Source: Palsa-1248 sp963737835
GTDB taxonomy: Bacteria; Gemmatimonadota; Gemmatimonadetes; Gemmatimonadales; Gemmatimonadaceae
Length of the DNA: 64,000 nt
Assembly: GCA_963737835.1 (NCBI GenBank)
Contig: CAVTUH010000002.1
Coordinates: 434,001-498,000, forward strand
Direction of reading: 5' to 3'
The notes under the pieces are model-generated. The model had not been told where the DNA came from. It did no database searches and saw only the letters and a program-made list of their open reading frames with translations. Positions within the stretch are counted from its first letter, which is position 1; each line of letters opens with the position of its first letter. Shown here one piece after another: positions 1 through 8,675 of the stretch. The translations under genes were made by a program, and so were the position numbers.

Positions 1-12
1 TAGGCGTAACAG

Positions 13-238
13 TTACAGCAACAACTGCCGCGAGATCCACGCCTTGCATTGGTACGGCACGCCGTCGTGCCGCTGGTAGACCTTGAAAATGAACAGGTCG
101 CGGTCGTCGCGATCGTCGAACCGCGGCCGCATTCTGCTTGACTTCGGCGCCTGACATCTGGACACAGACCGGCCGAAGCGCCGCAGCAACCATCGCCGCG
201 ACGAGCAGCAACAGCAGAAGCGTGGTCAGGAATCGCAT
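13..238 (-). pseudogene. Small secreted protein, apparently frameshifted
   Basis: Reading leftwards from the ATG at 238, the first ~27 residues form a clear signal peptide (MRF, then a Leu/Val/Ala run). The reading frame then degrades into Arg-rich sequence. From about 132 to the TAA at 13-15 a different frame reads like real protein, with an Asp/Arg stretch, then DLFIFKVYQRHDG and CKAWISRQ. A single indel between about 130 and 190 would join signal peptide and tail into a ~75-residue exported protein. I do not recognise the family. It could be two unrelated short frames, but the protein-like tail makes one broken gene more likely. Confidence 0.35.
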
Positions 239-436
239 CACGACGCACCTAAAGTGCATGCCCGTATGGCGCCTCGCCAGTTAAGAACGCGCCGTGGGGT
301 TGGCGAACTCACCCCCCGGTCCGACTCAGAGGTCGGCCGACAGTCGACACGGGACGACCCCGACCTCCCTCCTTTCTCGGTCCCGCTACGGCGAGTCCCT
401 CTACCGCGCCGACTCTGTTTGGCCAGATTCATAGGT

Positions 437-459
437 CAATCCCCGTGCGTAGGGGATTG
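437..459. promoter_or_regulatory. Hairpin upstream of the DksA-like gene
   Basis: CAATCCCC (437-444) and GGGGATTG (452-459) form a perfect 8-bp stem with a 7-nt loop. No T tract follows, so it is not an ordinary intrinsic terminator. It lies 67 bp before the DksA-like start and could be a leader structure. The rest of 239-526 shows no convincing gene. Confidence 0.35.
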
Positions 460-526
460 GCCAGCATGATGGTTGCACGCCCCTGTCGGCCCACAGCGTG
501 GCAAGGCCAAGCACAAGACGGAGGGG

Positions 527-883
527 ATGGCAGTGCTCACCGAATCGCAACGAACGCACCTCTACAATCGACTCCTGGAAGAGCGCCAGCGCGCCCTTCG
601 GGACCTCAATCGTTCGCAGGATGACGCCGAGGAGGGGGAACTCGAGCGAACCGGCGACCTATCAGAGGCGCCCACCCACCTGGCTGACCGAGGGACCGAG
701 ACCGAGGACGAAGAGCTCGAAGCGTCCCTGGCGGATCGCGAAATCGTCGAGCTAGGGGAAATCGACGCCGCTCTCGAGCGCCTGTACAAGCATCCCAACC
801 GATTCGGTCTCGACGAACGCACCGGGAAGGACATCCCGTTTGAGCGGCTGGACCTCGTGCCGTGGACGAGGACGGCGAAGTAG
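527..883 (+). CDS. DksA/TraR-like protein lacking the zinc finger
   Basis: This 118-residue protein has the layout of the DksA/TraR family, whose members bind in the RNA polymerase secondary channel. Residues ~5-90 form a charged coiled coil, followed by EIDAALERL and a short C-terminal domain with the family's IPFERLDLVPW block. The four zinc cysteines are absent: the usual CxxCG is replaced by FGLDE, and the chain ends before the second Cys pair. The ATG at 527 has GGAGG only 2 nt upstream, which is tight; an in-frame ATG at 473 would add 18 residues. Cys-less family members are known. Whether this one still binds polymerase or acts in another stress response cannot be told from sequence. 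Confidence 0.75.
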   Translation: MAVLTESQRTHLYNRLLEERQRALRDLNRSQDDAEEGELERTGDLSEAPTHLADRGTETEDEELEASLADREIVELGEIDAALERLYKHPNRFGLDERTGKDIPFERLDLVPWTRTAK

Positions 884-890
884 CTGAACC

Positions 891-1015
891 AGGGGTCAGG
901 GACGGCAAAGAGCGGGGTCAGGGGCCGGGGAACAAATCGAAAGGCCAGTCGCAGCGCAGTGCGACTGGCCTTCTGTGTTGTTCCCTGACCCCTTTCCCCT
1001 GGCCCCTGGCCCCGC
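891..1015. repeat. Heptamer inverted array, family H1 (GGGGTCA)
   Basis: Left side carries GGGGTCA-type heptamers at 891-937. Right side carries CCCTGAC, CCTTTCC and CCCTGGC heptamers at 983-1013. The core is a perfect 10-bp hairpin, GGCCAGTCGC (943-952) with GCGACTGGCC (961-970). It fills the gap between convergent genes and may terminate both. Confidence 0.8.
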
Positions 1016-1032
1016 CGTTAGGCGCATGCGCT

Positions 1033-2044
1033 TTAGCGCCCGCCGCCCGCCGTCCACTCCAGCACTGCTCCGGCATGCACCAGCCCTCCGCCAAATCCGT
1101 ACAGCAGGATCATATCTCCTTGTCGGAGCTTCCCTTCTGACATGGCGATGGCGAGCGCCAGCGGGATGGAGGCGGCGGACGTATTGCCGAAGCACTCGAT
1201 GCTCGACAGGGTGCGCTCCAGCGGGATGCCGGTGCGCTCGCAGACCGCTTCCGTGATCCGCATGTTCGCGCTGTGCGGTACGAACCAGTCCAGTGCTTCG
1301 GCTGTCAGCCCCGCTTGCGCGAGGAGTCGGCAGACGCTGGTCGACACGGTCTCGACGGCCCACCGGAATACCTCCCGTCCGTTTTGCCGGACGAGCCCCG
1401 GGGCCTGGGTCGCACCGGCCGCGCCGGCAATGCGGCGAGAGAGGCCCGTGCGGTAGAGATGGGGGGCGCCCGATCCGTCGGCACCGACCATCGTTGCGAG
1501 GATCGCCGGTGGCGTCGACGCGTCGACGAGTGCGGCCCCGGCGCCGTCGCCGAACAGCACGCAAGTGGCGCGATCTGTATCGTCGATCACCTTGCTGAGC
1601 GTCTCACCAGCGACCACCAGTACACGGTCGTGAATACCCGCGCTCACCAGCCCGTTGGCCAGGTGGAGGCCGTACGCAAAGCCGGCACAGGTGGCCTGGA
1701 TGTCGACCGCGCCGGCGCGGGCCATCGAGAACTTGTCCTGGAGGAGTGCGGCGACGCTCGGAAAGGGGTAGTCCGGCGTGGTGGTGCTCACGATCACGAG
1801 CTCGACGTCGGCGGGCGAGGCGCCGGACCTGCGAAACAGATCGCGCACCGCTCCTTCACAGAATGTCGCTCGTAAACTCGTCTGCGCGCGCGATATGGCG
1901 CTCTCGAATGCCCGTTCGGCGGACGATCCACTCGTCGCTCGTCTCGACCATCTTGGCGAGATCCGCGTTCGTGCGGATGCCACTGGGCGCGTACGTCCCA
2001 AGTGCACTTATCCGCGCGCCCCGCGCGCCCATCGCTGTCGTCAC
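1033..2044 (-). CDS. fabH: Beta-ketoacyl-ACP synthase III (FabH), frameshifted
   Basis: KASIII condenses acetyl-CoA (or another acyl-CoA) with malonyl-ACP to start fatty-acid synthesis. The N-terminal frame has the hallmark TSDEWIVRRTGIRERHIA, then stops near 1856. The other frame continues with VELVIVSTTTPDYPFPSVAALLQ to the C-terminus. Shifting one base near 1857-1862 joins them with the spacing expected of FabH. The Cys-His-Asn triad is complete: ATCAGFAYG, FVPHSANMRI and FGNTSAASIP. GGAGG at 2049-2053 favours the GTG at 2044, with an ATG at 2032 possible. It is a lone gene, 35 kb from fabF. Either an assembly indel or a recent inactivating mutation. Confidence 0.88.
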
Positions 2045-2471
2045 CACTCCTCCAACCGTGAATAAAGCAGGATGCGCCTACTGTATCCTGCGGGCCGCCC
2101 ACCCAACTCGGCGCCAGATCCCAAGGTGACCGCCAGTCCCGACCGTGACGCAACCTACCGTGCGCCGAGTCTCCCGGCGAGGCCCCGAGGCGGGGTCACC
2201 AATGACCAAAACAACGTCGTGCTCCGCGGTCGCGGCGTCCTGGCGGCGCACGCCGCCACTTGACGCCCGTCCAGCTTGTGGCGACTCTATGAGGCTCCAC
2301 CGGGCGCAGCCACGTCGTGCTGCCCCGAAACCTCGTCATCGCGGCCTGCGACCACCTCTGGGGCACCATCTGTGCATGGCGAGGCCAACGTCGCCTCACG
2401 GTGTGCTCGGAATTCTCGTTGCAAAACGCCGTCGAGGCGACCGCAGCGCTCACATCGATTGGAGGATAGAC

Positions 2472-3039
2472 ATGCTCGTCCCACGCTCAATCACGCTCAC
2501 CCTCGTCGCCTTGGCTGGCGCGACCGTCCTGCAGGCATGCAGCGGTGGCAAAGAGGCTAGCCAGACGTCGAACTCTGCAGCCAGCACCGCGACGCCAGCC
2601 AACTCGACGGCGACGGCCACTCCCGCCGCGGGCGCGCCTGCGGCCGGGGCCGCTACGCTGCCGCCGATGCCGGCCACCGGCAAGACCGCCAAGGTGCAGA
2701 TGATTGTGGATAACAAGGGTGATCGCGAAGATCCGCTGAACATTACCGTCAAGGTCGGCGACGCCGTTCAGTGGGTGAATGTTTCCGGCGGGCCGCACAA
2801 CATCTCCGTTCTGGCCAGACAGCATTCCCGCCGGCGCCGATCAGCAGCTTGCTGCCAACATGCCGTCGCAGACCGGTGCGGGACCGGCGGATAAACTCGG
2901 CCCAATGGCGGGTCCGCTCCTGACGGCCCCGAATGACACCTACACCGTCTCGTTCGCGGGCGTCAAGCCTGGCGTCTACAAGTACTACTGCACGCCCCAC
3001 CTGGCCATGGGGATGAAGGGCTCAGTCACGGTCCAGTAA
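2472..3039 (+). CDS. Plastocyanin-like cupredoxin lipoprotein, frameshifted
   Basis: Blue-copper electron carrier anchored outside the inner membrane. GGAGG at 2461-2465 supports the ATG at 2472. Residues 1-23 are a lipoprotein signal ending in the lipobox LQAC, followed by an Ala/Thr/Pro linker. The cupredoxin domain has VGDAVQWVN and GGPHNIS (first copper His). About 2810 the frame breaks, and the next frame continues FWPDSIPAGADQQ ... APNDTYTVSF ... YYCTPHLAMGM, supplying the Cys, His and Met ligands. Removing one base near 2810 yields a ~189-residue protein with a complete type 1 copper site. No oxidase or partner is adjacent, so its redox partner is unknown. Confidence 0.85.
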
Positions 3040-3040
3040 G

Positions 3041-3110
3041 GGGAAGGGAAGGGATTAGGGGTTGGGGTCAGCGACGAGAACGGCTTCGGCCATCGACGCG
3101 CCCCAACCCC
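3041..3110. repeat. Heptamer inverted array, family H5 (GGGATTA/GGGGTTG)
   Basis: Directly after the cupredoxin stop, GGGATTA, GGGGTTG and GGGTCAG follow one another. GGGGTTGGGG (3058-3067) pairs perfectly with CCCCAACCCC (3101-3110). The rest of 3111-3334 shows no gene. Confidence 0.7.
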
Positions 3111-3334
3111 CCGCGGGAAACGCTTCCCGTCGCGTCGCCGTGCGGCGGCTGATGCTGCTTGCGCTCTGCGGAGTGAAGCGACTAGTTGTGATGGGAAGCG
3201 CTTGTTTGTTCGCCGCGCGGGATGCCTGCTGGTGATACCCCGCCCTTGGCCGGTCCGTCGCGCTATGACCTCGCCACTCCCGGTCCTCCTTTCCGCTTCC
3301 GCCGGTTCTTTCGCCCGCGGTTAGAGAGGAGCCG

Positions 3335-4231
3335 GTGCCCTCGCCGGCCCCGCAGCCCGTGGCGACTGATGGCGAGCAGATACGAGTGGGGTTTCAGGGT
3401 GAGCCAGGGGCGTTCAGTGAAGAGGCCGTCTTCCAGCTCTGGCGCGACCAGGTCGAACCGGTCGCACTGCGCAGTTTCGACGACGTCATGGATGCGGCTG
3501 AATCGAAGACAGTCGACTACGGCCTCTTGCCCATCGAGAGTACGCTGGTCGGGGGTCTCGACGTCGCGTACGACTTGCTCGCCCTACACGATGGGCTGTC
3601 TGTCGTGGCCGAAACGGTTCTGCCGATCCGATTGAGCGTTCTGGGCTTGCCCGGAGCCACGATTCCGACGTTGCGGACCGTCGCCAGCCATCCGCTCATG
3701 CTGGCGCAGTGTGCGTACTTCTTCAATCGGCACCCCCACATCGCAGCCGAACCGGTCTGGGATACGGCGGCAGCGGCGCGCGAGGTCGTGGAACGCGGCG
3801 ATCCCACCTACGCGGCGGCGGCTGGGCCGCTCGCCGCCGAGCGCTTTGCGCTCGAAACGGTCGCGGCGCACATCGAGGACCGGCCGGACACGATGATGCG
3901 CTTCGTCGCTGTGGCGCCGGAACCGGCTCAACTCAAGGAAGGGCAGGCAGCGCGCACGGCGTTGCTCTGCGTCTTGCCCAACGCGTCCGGCGCGCTACTC
4001 GCCTTGCTGCAGCCGATTGCGGTTCTCCAACTCAACATCAGCCACTTCGCCTCTCGCCCGACCCGAGAGCCCTGGCGGTACCAGTTCTTTCTCGAGTTCG
4101 AGCATGAGGCGCACGATCTCCGCTCGACGAAAGCGGTCGCGGCGATCCGGCGTGCCTGTACATTCTGCCGCCTGTTGGGCACGTTCCCGCGGTGGCCAAC
4201 CACGCCCGGTCTTGAACCGACGCGATTGTGA
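3335..4231 (+). CDS. pheA: Prephenate dehydratase-like protein
   Basis: Prephenate dehydratase converts prephenate to phenylpyruvate in phenylalanine synthesis. The N-terminal catalytic domain has GFQGEPGAFSEEA, PIESTLVGG (family usual PIENSxxG), SHPLMLAQC and WDTAAAAREV. An ACT regulatory domain (~residues 205-280) follows, with ALLCVLPNASGALLALLQP and the SRP of the usual ESRP. The catalytic TRF motif is altered: the sequence is DTMMRF, so Met sits where the essential Thr is expected. GTG at 3335 follows AGAGAGGA at 3323-3330. There is no chorismate mutase domain. The fold is secure, but activity is uncertain given the changed motif. Confidence 0.82.
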   Translation: MPSPAPQPVATDGEQIRVGFQGEPGAFSEEAVFQLWRDQVEPVALRSFDDVMDAAESKTVDYGLLPIESTLVGGLDVAYDLLALHDGLSVVAETVLPIRLSVLGLPGATIPTLRTVASHPLMLAQCAYFFNRHPHIAAEPVWDTAAAAREVVERGDPTYAAAAGPLAAERFALETVAAHIEDRPDTMMRFVAVAPEPAQLKEGQAARTALLCVLPNASGALLALLQPIAVLQLNISHFASRPTREPWRYQFFLEFEHEAHDLRSTKAVAAIRRACTFCRLLGTFPRWPTTPGLEPTRL

Positions 4232-4288
4232 GCGCCAATGGACGGGTTTTCGGCGCCGGTATCGGGTTCCGGATAGCCTGAGGAACCG

Positions 4289-4346
4289 AGGGCCAGCGGT
4301 CGCGCTATGTGACCGACCGGTTGCTGTTTCCTGGCCCCTGGTCCCG
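4289..4346. repeat. Degenerate heptamer array, family H1
   Basis: A worn copy of the H1 family between convergent genes: GAGGGCCAGCGGTCGCG on the left and TTTCCTGGCCCCTGGTCCC on the right, around a partly paired core (CGGTCGCG / CGACCGG region). Confidence 0.5.
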
Positions 4347-4351
4347 TGTCG

Positions 4352-4717
4352 TTACGGCGCCACCTGCTCAGTCCCGAAGCCGAGAGGCCACTCCAGTGCG
4401 ACCAAACTCCACCGCACCACATCGGCTTCCACTGGGTCCGGAGACCGGGTGACGGCTGCGCGTCGCGGCCGACATGCGCGCGCAAAAGCCACCACGCTCT
4501 CCAGGACCCACGGCGACGAAATCCCCTCTGCGCGGAGCGCAGTCACGTACGCACTCACAGCATTGCGAAGTGCGGCGCGTGACGCCAGTGGATCGCGGTC
4601 GTGATCTCCGCGCACGACATCGAGCGCGGAAATCAATCGCTCGCACACGGGCCGAAGCCACGATCCTGCCGGTGCGCGCGACGGGGTCGCGACCGCGCGC
4701 GCTGTTTCTCCTACCAT
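4352..4717 (-). CDS. Hypothetical protein, paralogue of the 53006-53371 product
   Basis: A 121-residue, mostly helical soluble protein of unknown function with no signal peptide. The middle reads AVSAYVTALRAEGISS followed by VLESVVAFAR, and the C-terminus has VEADVVRWSLVALEW. The protein encoded at 53006-53371 has the same architecture, with AIRERAVELRAAGWR, VLMAVKRDV and LLDAVVRWTVNAFYV in the same order. The two are therefore likely members of one small family. The start at 4717 gives the longest frame and has no strong ribosome site. It is convergent with pheA across an H1 array. Confidence 0.6.
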   Translation of the reverse strand: MVGETARAVATPSRAPAGSWLRPVCERLISALDVVRGDHDRDPLASRAALRNAVSAYVTALRAEGISSPWVLESVVAFARACRPRRAAVTRSPDPVEADVVRWSLVALEWPLGFGTEQVAP

Positions 4718-4910
4718 GGGAATCCTCTCAGCAATAGTGACACTTGCCTACAGTTGCGCCCGCGTCGCAACCAGAGCGACACGAGTTGGGGGGCTGACTT
4801 TAGTCGCAAGGGCTGCGCCGCTCGGGCTGGCCACGCCCGCCAGGCTCGACCCCAAATTCCTCCCGTGACCCACCCGTGACCCCGGTACTGCCCCGTCCGT
4901 CGCCGTTCGG

Positions 4911-4963
4911 TTCTCTCCTCTCTCCTTTCTGCGGTTCTCCTTTCTCGGGCGCGAAGCGCCCGC
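4911..4963. repeat. Half heptamer array, family H2, with cap hairpin
   Basis: CTCTCCTTTCTGCGGTTCTCC-type pyrimidine heptamers end in the cap hairpin GGGCGC-GAA-GCGCCC (4948-4962). CCCGTGA heptamers of family H4 lie just before it at 4862-4882. The array ends 10 bp before the ribonuclease start codon. Confidence 0.75.
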
Positions 4964-4973
4964 GGCCCACGTC

Positions 4974-6446
4974 ATGACCTCTACGCACGCTCCTCGCCCA
5001 TCGTTTGATCTCCACGCGGCCGCGCGCGCAGCCCTGCGCAAGTACGACCTCGACCCTGACATCCCGGCGGATGCGGCGCATGAGCTTGCAACGTTGCCGC
5101 GCTCACCCGCAGCCCCGACTGACTCGACGGTCGTCGATCTGCGCAGCTTGCTCTGGTCGTCGATCGACGACGACACATCGAGAGATCTGGATCAGATCGA
5201 AGTCGCAGAGACGGTGCCGGCCGGGACCAAAGTGCGCGTCGCGATCGCGGACGTCGATGCACTCATTCCGAAGGGCTCGGCTCTCGATCAAAGCGCCGCG
5301 CGGAATGCCACGACGGTGTATACCGGCGTCACCACATTCCCGATGCTGCCGCTTGAGCTCTCGACCGATCGCACCTCGCTCGCGCCGGATCAGGATCGAT
5401 GGGCCGTCGTGTTCGAGTTCTCCGTCGCACCTGATGGATCGATGACGGCTGAGACGGTGTATCGCGCGCTCGTGCGCAATCACGCGCAGCTCGCATACGA
5501 CAGCGTGAGCGCGTGGCTGGCCGGAACGGGACCGGCGCCATCGCGTGTGGCGGCCAACGACGCGCTCGCAGCCCAGCTCCGCCTGCAAAATGCCGCAGCA
5601 CAGTGCCTGCGGCAGCGCCGCATTCAGCGGGGTGCTCTCGAGCTCGAGACCATCGAGGCCGGTCCGGTCATGGACGATGGCCACGTCGTCGACCTGCGCT
5701 CGGTCAAATCCGGCGCGGCGCGCGACCTCATCGAAGACTTCATGATTGCGGCGAACGCGGTGATCGCGACGTTCCTCGACGCGAAAGGCCGGTCGGCGAT
5801 CCGTCGCGTCGTGCGGAAGCCCAAACTGTGGCCGCGCATCGTGGAGCTCGCGCGTGCACAGGGGACGACGCTGCCAGCCACACCCGATGGCCCCGCGCTC
5901 GCAGACTTCCTTGCTGGCCAACGCGCGGCAGATCCCGCGCGGTTCCCCGATCTCTCACTCGCCGTCATCAAACTCCTCGGCCCCGGCGAGTATGTCGTCG
6001 AGCCAGCGGGTGAGCCCGGCGCGGGGCACTTCGGCCTCGCCGTGCCCGACTACACGCACGGCACTGCACCAAACCGACGCTACGCGGACCTCGTTACCGA
6101 GCGTCTGGTCAAAGCCGCGGCCACGGGCGCGGCGCCGCCGTATACCGATGCGGAACTCTCCGCGATCGCGACGCACTGCACCACGCAGGAGGACAACGCC
6201 CGCCGATGCACCCGGTTCGTCCACAAGCAGGCGGCAGCCGTCTTGCTCGCTCCTCGTATTGGCCAGGTGTTCGATGCGGTGGTCACCGGCGTGACTGATA
6301 GCGGCACCTTTGCCCGCGTCTTCACTCCGCCAGTCGAAGGCCGCGTCATGCAGTCGGCGCAACGCCTCGACGTCGGCGATCGTATTCGCGTGCGACTCAC
6401 CGCCACCGACCCCGCACACGGCTTCATTGATTTCGACGCCGTCTGA
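4974..6446 (+). CDS. RNB-domain exoribonuclease (RNase II/R family)
   Basis: A 490-residue 3'-5' exoribonuclease. The RNB core starts near residue 50 with VVDLRSLLWSSIDDDTSRDLDQ. This supplies three of the four Asp that bind metal in E. coli RNase II, while the last (D210 equivalent) is Gln. It continues with VAIADVDALIPKGS, TFPMLPLELS, the nucleic-acid channel block NRRYADLVTERLV and a short S1-like C-terminus. N-terminal cold-shock domains are reduced, so it is shorter than RNase R (~800). The RDLDQ variant recurs, as far as I recall, in Deinococcus-type RNB proteins, so it may be a subfamily trait. The ATG lies 10 bp after a repeat array and has no visible Shine-Dalgarno site. Confidence 0.85.
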   Translation: MTSTHAPRPSFDLHAAARAALRKYDLDPDIPADAAHELATLPRSPAAPTDSTVVDLRSLLWSSIDDDTSRDLDQIEVAETVPAGTKVRVAIADVDALIPKGSALDQSAARNATTVYTGVTTFPMLPLELSTDRTSLAPDQDRWAVVFEFSVAPDGSMTAETVYRALVRNHAQLAYDSVSAWLAGTGPAPSRVAANDALAAQLRLQNAAAQCLRQRRIQRGALELETIEAGPVMDDGHVVDLRSVKSGAARDLIEDFMIAANAVIATFLDAKGRSAIRRVVRKPKLWPRIVELARAQGTTLPATPDGPALADFLAGQRAADPARFPDLSLAVIKLLGPGEYVVEPAGEPGAGHFGLAVPDYTHGTAPNRRYADLVTERLVKAAATGAAPPYTDAELSAIATHCTTQEDNARRCTRFVHKQAAAVLLAPRIGQVFDAVVTGVTDSGTFARVFTPPVEGRVMQSAQRLDVGDRIRVRLTATDPAHGFIDFDAV

Positions 6447-6457
6447 GGCGAGTGCCG

Positions 6458-6582
6458 CGCACCCGAGAAAGTAGACTTGCAGAAAGTAGAAAGTAGAAAG
6501 GAGCCCACGACTGACCTGACCGCAGTCGTAGTCTCCTTTCTCCTTTCTGCAGGTCTCCTCTCTCGGGCGCAAAGCGCCCGCG
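6458..6582. repeat. Heptamer inverted array, family H2 (GAAAGTA/GAAAGGA)
   Basis: Left arm of GAAAGTA heptamers (6467-6500) turns into GAAAGGA. Right arm is CTCCTTT heptamers (6532-6560) capped by GGGCGC-AAA-GCGCCC (6565-6579). Between the arms lies GACTG...CAGTC. It fills the gap between convergent genes. Confidence 0.85.
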
Positions 6583-7362
6583 CTACACCGTCCGCGGTAC
6601 GACCAGATTCCACCGGCTCACATAGCGACCACTCTGGCGCTCGGTGCGCGACAGATAATGTGGCCCTCGTGGGCGCAGCCGCTCGATGCGTGAGAGCGTC
6701 GAGCCATCGACGCCGAATTGCTCCTGGTGGCGTTCGAGGATCCAGCCCACCTTCGCGGCGGTGGTGGCGTTGTCGAGGCGTTCCACGTACCACACGACGC
6801 GATCGAGATTCAGCATCGGGATGCGGCCGATGACTTCGATGATGTCGGGCCAACTTCCCGTGATGCGTGGGCGCTCGAGAATGTCGACGAATGCACGCTC
6901 GATCGTCGAGACCCGGACCGGCTCCGACGCGTTGCGCTGGAGTAATTCAGTCTCGGCGAAGGGGCCGCCATTTCGAACGAGCGCCGTCGGATGCGACACG
7001 GGCTGCAGCACGGCACCGTGCCACACCGGACCGGGCCCCGCGCTCGCCAGTCGTGTGAAGTACACGCACCGAAAGGCCGAACCTGGCAACACGCCCCGCA
7101 CCTCGAGCGCACTCTTGAACCCGAGAATCGCATTGGGCGCCAGCCATCCGGCGAGCTGATACGCATTGGGAGTCTGCCCGTCCGGAGCCGCCGTGGCGTA
7201 CAGGCCCCGCCGCACTCTGACGAGCGTGCCCGAGGCGCACAGCGACGCCCGCAAGCGATCTCGGCTTCGCCGCGACCGTTCATCCCACCGTTGGAGGTAC
7301 CGGTCGACGTCAGCCGTCGTGAACAACCGGAAACTGGCAGGCAAGGCAGCTCGGGAGGGCAT
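6583..7362 (-). CDS. AbiEi-type antitoxin/regulator, orphan
   Basis: A 259-residue protein resembling AbiEi, the repressor-antitoxin of type IV AbiE toxin-antitoxin and phage-defence systems. Features are an N-terminal winged-helix region (FTTADVDRYLQ, then ASGTLVRVRRGLYA), the alpha/beta block WLAPNAILGFKSALEVRGVLPG, and VSTIERAFVDILERP, which matches the TPERTLVDxL region of the family. No nucleotidyltransferase toxin (AbiEii) lies on either side: downstream is the ribonuclease, upstream a divergent dehydratase. It may be a relic, act in trans, or be a plain regulator. Its stop codon directly abuts the H2 array. Confidence 0.65.
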   Translation of the reverse strand: MPSRAALPASFRLFTTADVDRYLQRWDERSRRSRDRLRASLCASGTLVRVRRGLYATAAPDGQTPNAYQLAGWLAPNAILGFKSALEVRGVLPGSAFRCVYFTRLASAGPGPVWHGAVLQPVSHPTALVRNGGPFAETELLQRNASEPVRVSTIERAFVDILERPRITGSWPDIIEVIGRIPMLNLDRVVWYVERLDNATTAAKVGWILERHQEQFGVDGSTLSRIERLRPRGPHYLSRTERQSGRYVSRWNLVVPRTV

Positions 7363-7525
7363 TGTCAGTATGACACCGCGATTGGCGAAAGCGATTGCCC
7401 GAACTACGAGGGATGAGCGGTGCGGGATTCGGAACTAATGAATTTGGGTTTTTGACTCCGTCGTTCACCCTTCTTGTTACCGCATTGGTTCTATCAGATG
7501 GCGACCCATCGTGTCGCCTGGATCA

Positions 7526-7564
7526 CCCCAATCCCCAATCCCTAGCCCCCGGTTCCTAATCCCT
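7526..7564. repeat. Half heptamer array, family H5 (pyrimidine strand)
   Basis: Five heptamers in phase: CCCAATC, CCCAATC, CCTAGCC, CCCGGTT, CCTAATC. It lies in the 271-bp divergent spacer 7363-7633, about 70 bp before the dehydratase start. The remainder of that spacer holds no gene. Confidence 0.75.
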
Positions 7565-7633
7565 GCGCCGGGGCCGCTCTGTACCTAATTTGGTCGTTGC
7601 ACCTTCCACATCATCCGCCCTGCCGGAGCTTCA

Positions 7634-8608
7634 ATGTCCCGCCATACGATCCCACTTACACCCGCTGTCTTCGCGGAGTCTCGCCGCCGGGTGTCCGCCC
7701 ATGCGTATCACACTCCGCTGCTCACCTCGCGGCTGCTGAGTCAGCACTCGGGATACGACGTTCGTCTCAAGGCCGAAGTGTTCCAGCGGACCGGGTCATA
7801 CAAAATCCGGGGGCCGCTGAACAAGTTCGCGGAGCTCACCCCCGAGGAACGCAAGCGTGGAGTCATTTGCTCGTCCGCCGGGAACCATGCGCAAGGTGTT
7901 GCCCTGGCGGCTGCGATCTATGGCATCAAGGCGGTGGTGTGCATGGCCGAAAACGCGACGCCCTCCAAGGTCGAGGCAACGCGCGCCTATGGTGCCGAGG
8001 TGGTATTGCATGGCTCGATCTGGGACGAAGCCAATGAGCGCGCCAAGGAACTCGTCGCCGAGCGCGGGCTGACGTACATCCATCCGTTCGACGACCTCGA
8101 TCTCATCGCTGGCCAGGGCACAGTCGGCCTCGAGATTCTCGAAGACTGGCCAGACGTCGACGTCGTTGTCGTGCCGATTGGCGGAGGCGGTCTCATCTCG
8201 GGGACCTCGATGGCCCTCAAGACGCACAAGCCCAGGGTCAAGGTCATCGGTGTCGAATCAACAGGCGCCCCCGGGATGCTCGAGAGCGTGCGCGCAGGTC
8301 ACCTGGTCACGCTGCCATCGGTCAGTTGCATCATCGACGGGCTCCGGGTGAAGCGAGTGGGTGAGACGACGCTCGAGGTCGTGCGACGCTACGTAGACGA
8401 GATCGTGACAATCAGTGACGAGGAGATCTTCGAGGGACTGCGGTGGGTCATGGGGCACTGCAAGCTGGTGGTCGAGGGCGCGGCCGCGGCTCCGGTCGCC
8501 GCACTGCGCCGCGGACTCATCAAGGCCCCTCCGGGTGCACGCGTCGTGTGCGTGCTCAGCGGCGGGAACGTGAATCTGGACCAGCTCAAGGGATTGCGGT
8601 GGAACTGA
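7634..8608 (+). CDS. Threonine/serine dehydratase (PLP, fold type II)
   Basis: Deaminates threonine to 2-oxobutyrate and/or serine to pyruvate using PLP. The PLP lysine is in RTGSYKIRG (~residue 56). SAGNHAQGVALAA and the phosphate-binding loop GGGGLISG are both typical, and CVLSGGNVN closes the domain. At 324 residues it has the catalytic domain only, with no C-terminal ACT regulatory domain. It therefore resembles the catabolic TdcB/serine-racemase group more than biosynthetic IlvA. It stands alone, and no branched-chain amino-acid genes are nearby. Confidence 0.9.
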   Translation: MSRHTIPLTPAVFAESRRRVSAHAYHTPLLTSRLLSQHSGYDVRLKAEVFQRTGSYKIRGPLNKFAELTPEERKRGVICSSAGNHAQGVALAAAIYGIKAVVCMAENATPSKVEATRAYGAEVVLHGSIWDEANERAKELVAERGLTYIHPFDDLDLIAGQGTVGLEILEDWPDVDVVVVPIGGGGLISGTSMALKTHKPRVKVIGVESTGAPGMLESVRAGHLVTLPSVSCIIDGLRVKRVGETTLEVVRRYVDEIVTISDEEIFEGLRWVMGHCKLVVEGAAAAPVAALRRGLIKAPPGARVVCVLSGGNVNLDQLKGLRWN

Positions 8609-8675
8609 GGATATCTTGTCGTTCAAACCCTGACCCCGCTTCGACCATCTCGAATTGCAGCGACATGGAGGCCAG

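Noticed and set aside
5103..5921. Long minus-strand frame opposite the RNB nuclease (272 codons)
   Set aside because: Arg/His-rich with no family motif; a shadow of codon bias on the opposite strand.
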